Below are positions 1 through 7,942 of a DNA stretch of 64,000 nt, piece after piece. The notes under the pieces were generated by a model. It saw only the letters and a list, made by a program, of their open reading frames with translations, ran no database searches and was not told the origin of the DNA. The DNA is taken from positions 75,617 to 139,616 of the forward strand of contig DASQKI010000079.1 in assembly GCA_035630615.1 (NCBI GenBank), read 5' to 3'. The first letter of the stretch is position 1. Each line of letters opens with the position of its first letter. A program made the translations under genes and the position numbers. The DNA is from DATFRX01 sp035630615. GTDB lineage: Bacteria > Actinomycetota > Actinomycetes > Propionibacteriales > Nocardioidaceae.

Positions 1-1
1 C

Positions 2-1225
2 CGGATGCTGCTGCCCCTCGGCACCGAGCTCGCCGCGGGTACGCTGCGCGCGCTGTCCGCATGGCAGGGCCGTCGCCTCGACCCAGACACTGGTGAGGCG
101 CCCGGCAAGGTCCCGCACGAGGTCCGCGACCCGGTGCCAGGCGATCATCGGGCACGGCCGGTGCTCAGCTACGCCTCCACCGATGCGACGCCCTTGTGGG
201 TCTGCCTGTTGCATGACGCGTGGCGATGGGGCCTCCCGGCCGAGCAGGTGCGCGATCTGATGCCGCAACTCGAGGCCGCGCTGACGTGGATGGTCGAACA
301 CGGCGACGCCGACGGCGACGGCTTCGTCGAGTCGTTCGATCGCAGTCGACAGGGGATCGGTAGCGAGGGCTGGAAAGACTCTCCGGACGCGATGCGATTC
401 GCCGACGGTGAGCAGGCCAAGCCGCCGCTCGTACTCTGCGAAGTGCAGGGTTACGCCTACGAAGCGGCGATGCACGGCGCCGACCTGCTCGACGCCTTCG
501 ATCGACCGAATGCCCAGGGTTGGCGGCTGTGGGCGAGCGGTCTCGCCGACCGGTTCCGGAAGCGGTTTTGGGTTCCGAGCGGGCTCGGTCCTTATCCGGC
601 CATGGCCCTGGACGCCGACAAGCGACCCGTCGACGCGCTGACGAGCAACATCGGCCACCTCCTCGGCACCGGTTTGCTCAACTCCGGCGAGTCCGAGCGG
701 GTCGTGCGGCTCGTGACGCAGCCGGCTCTGGTCAGTGGGTACGGGCTTCGCACGATGTCGGTCGACAACGCGGCGTACACCCCGGTCAACCCTTACTGCG
801 GCGCGATCTGGCCGCACGACACCGCGATCGTGATCCGTGGCCTCGCGGCGGTCGGCCGGGGCCATCGGGCGGCCGAGCTGATCGAGGGGCTGTTGGCGGC
901 GTCGATGCGCTTCGACTTCCAGCTGCCACCGTCGTACGGCGGGGATCCGCGATCGGAGGTGGCGCGGCCGATCCCCTACCCGGTCATGGGTCGGCCGCGG
1001 GCCTGGTCGGCGGCGTCCGCGATGGCGATCCTGCAGGCATTGCTCGGCCTGGAGGCGGACGTTCCCGCCGGACGGTTGCGGATGCGGCCGGTGCGACCGA
1101 GCCTGGTCGGCAGGCTGCGCGTCGAGGGCCTTCGGGTCGGCGGCCACGCTTTCGACGTGTCGCTGTCCGAAGACGGTCGGTCGCTCGCCCCGGTCGAGCT
1201 GCCGCTCAACGTCGACATCGGGTGA
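2..1225 (+). CDS. Amylo-alpha-1,6-glucosidase-like (debranching-type) glycosidase, 5' end outside window
   Basis: This is the C-terminal part (about 407 residues) of a six-hairpin glycosidase of the amylo-alpha-1,6-glucosidase type, presumably acting on alpha-1,6 branches or small alpha-glucosides. The frame is open from base 2, so the true start is upstream of the window. Recognisable segments are GWKDSPDAM, CEVQGYAYEAA, DALTSNIGHLLGTGL and WPHDTAIVIRGLA. It aligns over its whole visible length with the C-terminal 60% of the gene at 4354-6411, so the two are paralogues about 3 kb apart. Substrate is inferred from family only. Confidence 0.82.
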   Translation, partial: RMLLPLGTELAAGTLRALSAWQGRRLDPDTGEAPGKVPHEVRDPVPGDHRARPVLSYASTDATPLWVCLLHDAWRWGLPAEQVRDLMPQLEAALTWMVEHGDADGDGFVESFDRSRQGIGSEGWKDSPDAMRFADGEQAKPPLVLCEVQGYAYEAAMHGADLLDAFDRPNAQGWRLWASGLADRFRKRFWVPSGLGPYPAMALDADKRPVDALTSNIGHLLGTGLLNSGESERVVRLVTQPALVSGYGLRTMSVDNAAYTPVNPYCGAIWPHDTAIVIRGLAAVGRGHRAAELIEGLLAASMRFDFQLPPSYGGDPRSEVARPIPYPVMGRPRAWSAASAMAILQALLGLEADVPAGRLRMRPVRPSLVGRLRVEGLRVGGHAFDVSLSEDGRSLAPVELPLNVDIG

Positions 1226-1235
1226 GCCGACCGAC

Positions 1236-1277
1236 GATTTGGACTTGTGGACGCTAGGGCAGCCACAACTCCAAATC
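1236..1277. terminator. Inverted repeat after the truncated glycosidase gene
   Basis: The arms 1236-1250 and 1263-1277 are 15 bases each with one mismatch (GATTTGGACTTGTGG against GATTTGGAGTTGTGG), with a 12-base loop, starting 10 bases after the stop codon. There is no U-tract. It is probably a terminator and belongs to the set of long intergenic palindromes in this window. Confidence 0.5.
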
Positions 1278-1300
1278 TCTTGGGACGGACATCGCAAACG

Positions 1301-1359
1301 GCGATGGTGATGATCAGAAACCATCGCTTTTCTCGATGGCGTCAGGGCGCCTAGCGTGG
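1301..1359 (+). promoter_or_regulatory. CGATGG/CCATCG half-sites and TAGCGT -10 before the LLM oxidoreductase gene
   Basis: Three alternating half-sites, CGATGG (1302-1307), CCATCG (1321-1326) and CGATGG (1334-1339), form two overlapping inverted repeats. The first pair extends to GCGATGGT/ACCATCGC followed by TTTT, so it could instead terminate upstream transcription. The 12-mer CGCCTAGCGTGG at 1348-1359 contains a TAGCGT -10-like hexamer and recurs exactly at 4296-4307. Together they look like a regulated promoter for the gene at 1390. Confidence 0.4.
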
Positions 1360-1389
1360 CCTCACGACCGCAACCGAAGGAGCCGACTC

Positions 1390-2214
1390 ATGACGCGACT
1401 GCGCTCGGCGCTCTGGCTGCCGCTGTTCGACGCGCTGGCCGATCCGATGGTGGTCGCGCGCCTTGCGGCCGAGGCCGAGGAGGCCGGTTGGGACGGCGTC
1501 TTCGTCTGGGACCAGGTGGGCTGGCGGCCGCCGGTCCGAGACCTCGCCGATCCCTGGCTCACCCTGGCGGCGATCGCGACCAGCACCGAGCGAGTACGGC
1601 TCGGGCCGATGGTGTCGCCGCTCCCGCGCCGGCGGCCGGCGAAGGTGGCCCGTGAGACCGCGACTCTGGATCGGCTCAGCGGCGGTCGGCTCGTCCTCGG
1701 CGTCGGCATCGGCAGTGATCGGTTTGGTCGCGAGCTGTCCAAGACAGGTGAGGAGCTCGACGATCGGAGCCGAGGACGGATGCTCGACGAGTCGCTGGCG
1801 ATCCTGGCGGCGGCGTGGTCCGGCGAGCCGGTGCACCATCGCGGCGAGCACTACACCGTCGACGACCTGCGGTTCCTGCCGCGTCCGGTCCAGCGACCCG
1901 GCGTACCCGTCTGGGCCGCCGGCTTCCCGGGCAACGTCAAGCCGATGCGTCGGGCCGCACGGCTCGACGGATTCTTCCCGGCCAACCTCGATCATCCGGA
2001 CCAACTGGCCGAGGCGGTCGGAATCGTCACCGAGCTCCGGGCGGATTCGATGACGTCGTACGACTTCGTCATCGGACTGCCCCTCGGCGTCGATCCGCTG
2101 CCGTACGCCGACGCCGGCGCGACCTGGTGGCTCCCGGAGCTCGAACCCGGTGTCGGGCTGGACACCGTACGCGGCGTGCTCCGCGACGGCCCGGCGAGCC
2201 GAGACGACGCGTGA
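1390..2214 (+). CDS. LLM class flavin/F420-dependent oxidoreductase
   Basis: A 274-residue TIM-barrel protein of the bacterial luciferase-like (LLM) superfamily, which uses FMNH2 or F420; the substrate is unknown. Family features are the N-terminal barrel strands with GWDGVFVWDQ, the SGGRLVLGVGIGSDRFGRELS segment and the RPVQRPGVPVWAAG strand. Start: ATG at 1390 follows GAAGGAG with 8 bases spacing, which is preferred over an upstream in-frame start at 1336 that would run through the promoter. Its stop TGA overlaps the GTG start of the next gene, implying translational coupling with the methyltransferase. Confidence 0.85.
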   Translation: MTRLRSALWLPLFDALADPMVVARLAAEAEEAGWDGVFVWDQVGWRPPVRDLADPWLTLAAIATSTERVRLGPMVSPLPRRRPAKVARETATLDRLSGGRLVLGVGIGSDRFGRELSKTGEELDDRSRGRMLDESLAILAAAWSGEPVHHRGEHYTVDDLRFLPRPVQRPGVPVWAAGFPGNVKPMRRAARLDGFFPANLDHPDQLAEAVGIVTELRADSMTSYDFVIGLPLGVDPLPYADAGATWWLPELEPGVGLDTVRGVLRDGPASRDDA

Positions 2215-2999
2215 CGTTCGACTATGACGCGGAGCTCCGGCGCTATCACGCCCGCCTGTTGGCCGCTCTCGACCTCGGCAGCGGTGACCGGGTGCTCGAC
2301 GTCGGCTGCGGTACGGGACAGATGACAAGGGCGGTCGCGCGGGTGGCGGACACCGGCGATGCGCTCGGGGTCGACAACTCACCGCGCATGGTGGCCCAGG
2401 CCCGGGCGCTGAGCGACGAGGAGGGCCTCGACAACGTCCGATTCGAGTGCGGCGATGCCCAGTCGCATCCGTTCCCGACCGAGCGGTTCAGCCTCGGCGT
2501 CAGTCGGTTCGGCACGATGTTCTTCGCCGATCCGGTCGCCGCGTTCGCGAATATCGCAAGGTCGTTGCGGCCGGGAGCGCCCTTCGTCCAACTGGTCTGG
2601 CAGGACGCCGACCGTCAGGAGTGGGAGTCGGCCATCCGCAGCGCACTGGCACCGGACGCGTCGTGGTCGGATCACGCGGCCTTCTCGTTGGCCGATCCCG
2701 TCACGGTGCGCGACGTGATGACCGCAGGCGGCTTCACCGACGTCGATCTGACCGAGTTACACGAGCCGATCTATTACGGCCCCGATGCTGCGGCCGCGCG
2801 CGGCTCCGTACTCGCCCTGGCCATGCCGAGGGAGTTTCTGGCCGCTCTGCCCGACGACCGGGTCGATCCCGCGTTGGATCGGCTCGACGGGATGCTCCGC
2901 GCCCGCGACACCGGCGACGGCGTGTGGTTCGACTCGCGCGCCTGGCTCGTCACTGCCCGGCGCGCCTGGTCCGCACACGGCGCTCAGCCACGTCGATAG
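2211..2999 (+). CDS. Class I SAM-dependent methyltransferase
   Basis: A 262-residue Rossmann-fold methyltransferase. Motif I is VLDVGCGTGQ near residue 29, and the family motif CGDAQSHPF and a PFVQLVWQ strand follow. The GTG start at 2211 overlaps the TGA of the LLM oxidoreductase (GTGA), so the two form a small operon. The body resembles UbiE/Coq5-like small-molecule methyltransferases, but the acceptor cannot be deduced. The 189 bases between its stop and the converging lacI gene hold no gene I can support. Confidence 0.85.
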   Translation: MTFDYDAELRRYHARLLAALDLGSGDRVLDVGCGTGQMTRAVARVADTGDALGVDNSPRMVAQARALSDEEGLDNVRFECGDAQSHPFPTERFSLGVSRFGTMFFADPVAAFANIARSLRPGAPFVQLVWQDADRQEWESAIRSALAPDASWSDHAAFSLADPVTVRDVMTAGGFTDVDLTELHEPIYYGPDAAAARGSVLALAMPREFLAALPDDRVDPALDRLDGMLRARDTGDGVWFDSRAWLVTARRAWSAHGAQPRR

Positions 3000-3188
3000 A
3001 GCACCGGGTTGAGCTGCGAGCTCGGCGTCGCGCCAACGGCGGTGCCGGGCATCCAGGTGGCTGAACGCTCGGCCGGCGGCCTCCATCGCCTTGGTCTCGG
3101 CGTCGCCGCTGGAGCCATACAGCACCTAGCACCTGCAGGGATGCATTGCCGCCACTGCTGCTGTCGTCGCTCTCCTTCGGCGCGGGTT

Positions 3189-4199
3189 TCAGGTCGTGTC
3201 GCGGGTGACAAGAGTGGGTGGGAGCAGGACGGGCTCCGGCGGACTGTCGTCGGACTCTCGAGCGCCGATCACGTCGTGCAACATGCGCAGGCAGGCCTCG
3301 GCAACGTCGTCGACGGGCTGGGCGACGCTGCTGAGCCGGGTGACCTTGGCTGCGGGCGAGTCGTCGAACCCGACCACGCCGACGTCGTCGCCCAGCCGTA
3401 CGCCACGCGCGGTGAGCTCGGTCCAGACGCCGAGCGCGAGCGTGTCGCTGACGCAAACGAAGGCGGTCGCCGGATCGTCGAGGTCCAACAGCTCGGCGCA
3501 CGCCTGCCGGCCGTTGTCGAGGCTGTCCTCGTAGGCCCGCTGCAGGGACGGGTCGAGGCCGACGGCCGCGCCGGCCCGGCTCCAGCCGTCGCGACGGTCG
3601 TCTCCGACGCCGGACCCGGCCGGCCACCCGACGAAGGCGATCCGGCGATGACCGCGTTGGAGCAGGCACTCGGTCGCCGCCTCAGTGCCGGCGGCGCCGT
3701 CGACGTCGACCCAGCCGTGGTGGGCGGTCGCGCCCCACGGCCGGCCGAACGTGACGAACGCGGCGCCGCGCTCGGCCAGCCACTCGGTCCGCTGGTCTCC
3801 GACATGCGTGCCGGTGAGGACGAACGCGTCCAGGTCGTGGTCGGTGAGCAATTCGTCGAAGGAGGCGACCTCACCGGCATCGTCGTCCTCGGCGAATAGC
3901 ATCACTCGATAGCCCTGGGCCTGAGCCCGGGTGGTGAGCGCGTGCAGGAACCGATCGAGCACGTCGCTGCCGACCTTGTGCATCCGAGCCGCGATCAAGT
4001 ACGAGCGCTGGGTGCGAAGGGTTCGCGCGGCCCGGTGCGGTCGATAGCCGAGGTCGTCGATGGCGGCCTGCACCCGGGCCAAGGTCTCGGCGCGGACCAG
4101 GTGGGGGGCGTTGATCGCGTTGGAGACGGTCTGGCGGGATACCTGGGCACGGTCGGCGACGGTGGCCACGGTGGGCCGTCGTCCGCTCGGCGTGCTCAA
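3189..4199 (-). CDS. LacI family transcriptional regulator
   Basis: A 336-residue repressor with an N-terminal LacI helix-turn-helix and hinge (residues about 8-62; VATVADRAQVSRQTVSNAIN, LGYRPHRAARTLRTQR) and a periplasmic-binding-protein-like effector domain. The start is TTG at 4197-4199 with an AGGTGA-type ribosome site 7-8 bases upstream. It is divergent from the debranching-type glycosidase at 4354. The intergenic region carries a perfect 14-bp palindrome of the LacI type (4279-4292), so it most likely controls that gene, possibly in response to a maltooligosaccharide or other sugar (inference). Confidence 0.9.
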   Translation of the reverse strand: MSTPSGRRPTVATVADRAQVSRQTVSNAINAPHLVRAETLARVQAAIDDLGYRPHRAARTLRTQRSYLIAARMHKVGSDVLDRFLHALTTRAQAQGYRVMLFAEDDDAGEVASFDELLTDHDLDAFVLTGTHVGDQRTEWLAERGAAFVTFGRPWGATAHHGWVDVDGAAGTEAATECLLQRGHRRIAFVGWPAGSGVGDDRRDGWSRAGAAVGLDPSLQRAYEDSLDNGRQACAELLDLDDPATAFVCVSDTLALGVWTELTARGVRLGDDVGVVGFDDSPAAKVTRLSSVAQPVDDVAEACLRMLHDVIGARESDDSPPEPVLLPPTLVTRDTT

Positions 4200-4278
4200 A
4201 TCCGATCACCTCACGCCCCGTTGCCTGCGAGAATTTGACCGTCCACGACCCGTTGTCCGCATAATGTGGGTACGAGAC

Positions 4279-4307
4279 TTTGAACGTTCAAATCACGCCT
4301 AGCGTGG
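4279..4307 (+). promoter_or_regulatory. LacI-type operator and -10 region of the glycosidase gene
   Basis: TTTGAACGTTCAAA at 4279-4292 is a perfect 14-bp palindrome with the central CG typical of LacI/GalR operators. It is followed at 4296-4307 by CGCCTAGCGTGG, containing a TAGCGT -10-like hexamer. The operator therefore lies in the -35/-10 spacer of the promoter for the gene at 4354, a classic repressing position. Confidence 0.7.
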
Positions 4308-4353
4308 ATCGTGCACTACCGCCGTGTCAAGGCCTGGACCCGAGGAGTCGCCG

Positions 4354-6411
4354 ATGACCCCGCCCCGTCAACCGTGGCTGCACGAGCTGGCGACGGCGGT
4401 GTCGGCGCCCACCGTCGTCCTGTCCGATCGCGACGGTCAGCTGTCGCCGCGCGGCGCCCAGGGGGTCTGGCACGCCGACGTCCGCGTGCTCTCGCGGGCC
4501 GAGCTGCGGGTCGACGGGGCGCCGCCTGATCCGGTCGCGGACGGCTCCGAGGGCGCCGGTCAGGTGCGGTTCATCGGGTTCGTCCGGGCGCTCGACGGGT
4601 CGGGGCCGGACCCGTCGGTACGGATCGAGCGGGTCCGCAGCGTACGGCCGGGTGTCGTCGACGAGGAGATCGTGCTCACCTCGTACGTCGGCATCGAGTC
4701 GACGACCCGGATCGAGGTGATGGTCGCGACCGACTTCGCTCGGATCGGGCCGGTGAAGTCGGGCCGAGACGCCGACGGGCCCGCCGTGACGCCCGAGGTC
4801 GACGCGGCGCGGGTGCGTTGGTCCGGAGCGAGCGCCCGGGCCGAGATCGTCGCCGAAGACGGTGGCACCGTCTCGGTCGACGGCGACGTGGCCCGACTGG
4901 CCTGGACGGTCGACCTGGCGCAGCCCGCGACTCACGTGCTGCGCTGGCGGCTCCATGCCGATGTCGGGGCGACCCCGTTGGCCGGCGTCGACGGCGGCTC
5001 TGAGTGGTCGACGCCGACGGTGGCCGCAGGCGATCACCGGTTGCCGATGCTGGTCGAGCGGTCGATCGCCGATCTCGGCGGGCTGCGGATGCGGCTGGCC
5101 GATCGCGACGAGGTGTTCCTCGCCGCCGGCGCGCCGTGGTTTTGCACCCTCTTCGGCCGCGACAGCATCTGGGCCGCCCGCATGATGTTGCCGCTCGGGA
5201 CCGACATCGCCGCCGGCACGTTGCGGACGCTCGCCGCGCTGCAGGGGCGGCGAGTCGACCCCGAGACCGGCGAAGCACCCGGCAAGATCCCGCATGAGCT
5301 ACGCGAGGTGACACCCGGCAAGACCCCGGCGGGTCTGCCGCCGCTCTATTACGGGTCGGTCGACTCCACGCCGCTGTGGGTCTGCCTGCTGCACGACGCC
5401 TGGCAGTGGGGGTTGCCGGCCGAGCAGGTTCGGGAGCTGCTGCCCAACCTGGAGGCGGCATTGGCCTGGCTGGCCGACGACGGCGACCCCGACGGCGACG
5501 GGTTCCTCGAGTACGTCGACGAGAGCGGGCGGGGCCTGGCCAACCAGGGCTGGAAGGACTCCGGCGATGCGGTGCGGTTCGCCGACGGCACGTACGCCGC
5601 GCCGCCGGTGGCGCTGTGCGAGGTGCAGGGCTATGCCTACGAAGCGGCCATGCACGGCGCGGTGCTTCTCGATGCCTTCGGTCGTCCGGACGCGACTCGC
5701 TGGCGGTCGTGGGCGAGCGAGCTGGCCGAGAGATTTCGGGAGCGGTTCTGGGTGTCGGGCCGTGGGGGTGGCGGCCGCTATCCCGCTCTCGCACTGGACG
5801 CCGACAAGCGCCCGGTCGACGCGCTGACCAGCAACATCGGGCATCTGCTCGGCACGGGGCTGCTCGACGCCGACGAGTCCGAACGTGTGGCCCGACTGGT
5901 GACCCGGCCGGAGCTCGCCAGCGGATTCGGCCTGCGCACCATGTCGGACCGCGAAGCGGCGTACGCGCCCACGAGCTACCACTGCGGCTCGGTGTGGCCG
6001 CATGACACGGCGATCGTCATCCGTGGGTTGGCGGCCGCCGGCTGCGGGCATCGGGCGGGCGAGCTGATCGACGGGCTACTGACCGCGGCGGTGCACTTTG
6101 ACTTCCGGCTGCCGGAGCTGTACGGCGGCGATCCGCGGGCCAACGTGCCGCGGCCGGTGCCGTACCCCGCCGCCTGTCGACCGCAGGCCTGGTCGGCGGC
6201 CGCCGCGATCGCGATCGTCCAGGCGCTGCTCGGGCTCGACGCGGACGTGCCGGCCGGCCGGCTGCGGATCCGGCCGGTGCGACCGAGCCCGATGGGCCGG
6301 CTGTGCGTCGACGGCCTGGTCGTGGGTGGTCATTCCTTCGGCGTCGACGTTGCCGACGACGGTCGCGTCGACCTGACCGCCGACCTCCCGCTCAAGGTCG
6401 ACCTCGGCTAA
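4354..6411 (+). CDS. Glycogen-debranching-type amylo-alpha-1,6-glucosidase
   Basis: A 685-residue protein with two parts. Residues about 1-230 form the N-terminal beta-sandwich of bacterial debranching-enzyme-like proteins (SDRDGQLSPRGAQGVWHADVRVLSRAEL). Residues about 240-685 form an (alpha/alpha)6 barrel with APWFCTLFGRDSIW, GWKDSGDAVRF and WPHDTAIVIRG. The start ATG at 4354 has CGAGGAG 6-7 bases upstream and is preferred over an in-frame GTG at 4324. No signal peptide is visible, so it should be cytoplasmic. Control by the divergent LacI protein is inferred from the operator at 4279. It is a paralogue of the gene at 2-1225. Confidence 0.85.
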   Translation: MTPPRQPWLHELATAVSAPTVVLSDRDGQLSPRGAQGVWHADVRVLSRAELRVDGAPPDPVADGSEGAGQVRFIGFVRALDGSGPDPSVRIERVRSVRPGVVDEEIVLTSYVGIESTTRIEVMVATDFARIGPVKSGRDADGPAVTPEVDAARVRWSGASARAEIVAEDGGTVSVDGDVARLAWTVDLAQPATHVLRWRLHADVGATPLAGVDGGSEWSTPTVAAGDHRLPMLVERSIADLGGLRMRLADRDEVFLAAGAPWFCTLFGRDSIWAARMMLPLGTDIAAGTLRTLAALQGRRVDPETGEAPGKIPHELREVTPGKTPAGLPPLYYGSVDSTPLWVCLLHDAWQWGLPAEQVRELLPNLEAALAWLADDGDPDGDGFLEYVDESGRGLANQGWKDSGDAVRFADGTYAAPPVALCEVQGYAYEAAMHGAVLLDAFGRPDATRWRSWASELAERFRERFWVSGRGGGGRYPALALDADKRPVDALTSNIGHLLGTGLLDADESERVARLVTRPELASGFGLRTMSDREAAYAPTSYHCGSVWPHDTAIVIRGLAAAGCGHRAGELIDGLLTAAVHFDFRLPELYGGDPRANVPRPVPYPAACRPQAWSAAAAIAIVQALLGLDADVPAGRLRIRPVRPSPMGRLCVDGLVVGGHSFGVDVADDGRVDLTADLPLKVDLG

Positions 6412-6425
6412 CCCTCCACCCCCCG

Positions 6426-6482
6426 CGAGTGGCGCACGGTTGTCGCGAAATCGGCGTCGGAACGACAACCGTGCGCCACTCG
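6426..6482. repeat. Perfect 20-bp intergenic inverted repeat, family A
   Basis: CGAGTGGCGCACGGTTGTCG at 6426-6445 pairs perfectly with 6463-6482 across a 17-base loop. It lies between two convergent genes, so it can act as a bidirectional terminator. Almost the same arm sequence occurs at 60532-60588. Confidence 0.75.
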
Positions 6483-6494
6483 GCGATGGTGCGG

Positions 6495-7418
6495 TCAGCG
6501 ATGCGGTCCCGCGACGACGTTGTGCAGCGGCTCGCCGGCGACGTAGCGGGCCAGCTGGTCGCGTACGAGCCGGGCGACGCGGGGCGGAAAAGCGGTCGAG
6601 GCGCCGCCGCGGTGCGGTGTGATCAGCAGGTTCGGCGCCGACCACAGCGGATGACCCGACGGCAGGGGCTCGGGGTCGGTGACGTCCAGTGCGGCTCGGA
6701 TCCGACCCGACCCGAGCTCGGCGACCAGGGCGTCGGTGTCGACGACGGGTCCGCGCGAGATGTTGACCAACAAGGCGTCGTCCTTCAGGTGAGCGAGGAA
6801 CGTCGCGTCAACCATCCCGACGGTGTGGTCGGTCGCCGGGGTCATGAGCACCACGACGTCGGCCCTCGGCAGTAGCTCGGGCAGCTGCTCGGTCGGCGCC
6901 ACGCCGGGTCGCTCGCGTCGCGCCACCCGCAGCACCTCACACTCGAATCCGTCGAGGCGACGCTCCAACGCCTCGCCGATCGAGCCGTAGCCGACGATGA
7001 GCACCGTCCGGTCCGCGAGCGCGTCGTCGAAGGTGTCGTACGTCAGCCACTCGCCGCGGTCCTGGGCCTGGACGGCGGGTGGGATTCGACGCAGCGACGC
7101 CAGAATCAAGGTCATCGCGAGCTCGGCGGTCGAGGCGTCGTGCACCCCGCGGGCGTTACAGAGCGTCGCGTCGTCGGGCAGATGGGGCAGCAGGTTCTCG
7201 TACCCCGCCGTCTGAGCCTGGACGACGCGAAGCGACGGCATCTGGCCGAGCACCTCGACCACGCGCGGGTCCGCCCCCATGTACTCCGGGACGTAGAACT
7301 CCACCTCACCCAGCGACTCGGGCACGGAAAGTCCGCGCCGGAAGGTGTCGATCTTGACGTCGTCCGGCAGGTCCCCGAGCACGTCGGACGGCCGGTCCCA
7401 TGGCAGCCATACCCGCAT
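6495..7418 (-). CDS. D-isomer specific 2-hydroxyacid dehydrogenase
   Basis: A 307-residue NAD(P)-dependent 2-hydroxyacid dehydrogenase, reducing 2-keto acids to D-2-hydroxy acids or the reverse. The nucleotide-binding motif VGYGSIGEALERRL sits near residue 145. Catalytic elements are the Arg in NISRGPVVD, the downstream acid and the His of ITPHRGG. The start MRVWLPWD at 7416-7418 matches family length; a longer frame to 7616 has poor codon use. It converges with the glycosidase gene, with the family A palindrome between them. Confidence 0.88.
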   Translation of the reverse strand: MRVWLPWDRPSDVLGDLPDDVKIDTFRRGLSVPESLGEVEFYVPEYMGADPRVVEVLGQMPSLRVVQAQTAGYENLLPHLPDDATLCNARGVHDASTAELAMTLILASLRRIPPAVQAQDRGEWLTYDTFDDALADRTVLIVGYGSIGEALERRLDGFECEVLRVARRERPGVAPTEQLPELLPRADVVVLMTPATDHTVGMVDATFLAHLKDDALLVNISRGPVVDTDALVAELGSGRIRAALDVTDPEPLPSGHPLWSAPNLLITPHRGGASTAFPPRVARLVRDQLARYVAGEPLHNVVAGPHR

Positions 7419-7455
7419 GGGCGGCAACCTACCGCTCGGCAAAGCTGGCAGGTCG

Positions 7456-7878
7456 CTACAGGTCGGCGCAGATGTCCTGGGTCTTCTGAAACGAATCCTC
7501 GGCCTGCTCCAGGTCGAGCGCCCTGATGCCCAGGCTCGCCCTCTCGAGCTCGTCGGCCAGCGGCTGGAAGCGATCGTCGCTCTCGGCCGCTCCCATGGCG
7601 AGCGCGGCGGCGCCACCCCAGCGCTGTGCGGTGGCCAGATCCAGGTCGTCTTCTGGCTCGGGGATGTCGGTGTCCTCTATCGCCAAGCAGGCGGCGGTCG
7701 CGTCGGTCTCCGCACCGGCGGCGGGATCGTCGCTGGTCATGACCCAGGCGAGTGCGACGCCGCCGCCGCCGACCAGCAGGCCGACGACCAGCCCGGCGAC
7801 GAGGCCTTTCCGATCGGTACGAGACGGCGCATCCGTGAGTGGTGCGGGCATCGGAGCGGGAGTCGAGTGGTCAGTCAT
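7456..7878 (-). CDS. Single-pass membrane protein of unknown function
   Basis: A 140-residue protein with a cytoplasmic Pro/Thr-rich N-terminus, one transmembrane helix at about residues 23-45 (GLVAGLVVGLLVGGGGVALAW) and a roughly 90-residue exported acidic domain rich in Ala, Glu and Asp that ends ...SFQKTQDICADL. Its two domain cysteines (ACLAI and DICADL) could form a disulfide. I do not recognise the family. It lies between the dehydrogenase and the ECF42 gene on the same strand. Confidence 0.6.
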   Translation of the reverse strand: MTDHSTPAPMPAPLTDAPSRTDRKGLVAGLVVGLLVGGGGVALAWVMTSDDPAAGAETDATAACLAIEDTDIPEPEDDLDLATAQRWGGAAALAMGAAESDDRFQPLADELERASLGIRALDLEQAEDSFQKTQDICADL

Positions 7879-7942
7879 TCGGAGCAGCCTAGGTGGCCGA
7901 GGGTCTCCGGCGACCGACACGGGGTACGGGCGGCGACGCGAC

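Noticed and set aside
2757..3125. A minus-strand frame overlapping the methyltransferase end and the 189-base gap
   Set aside because: Most of it is antisense to a well-supported gene; the 120 codons show no domain and poor start context.
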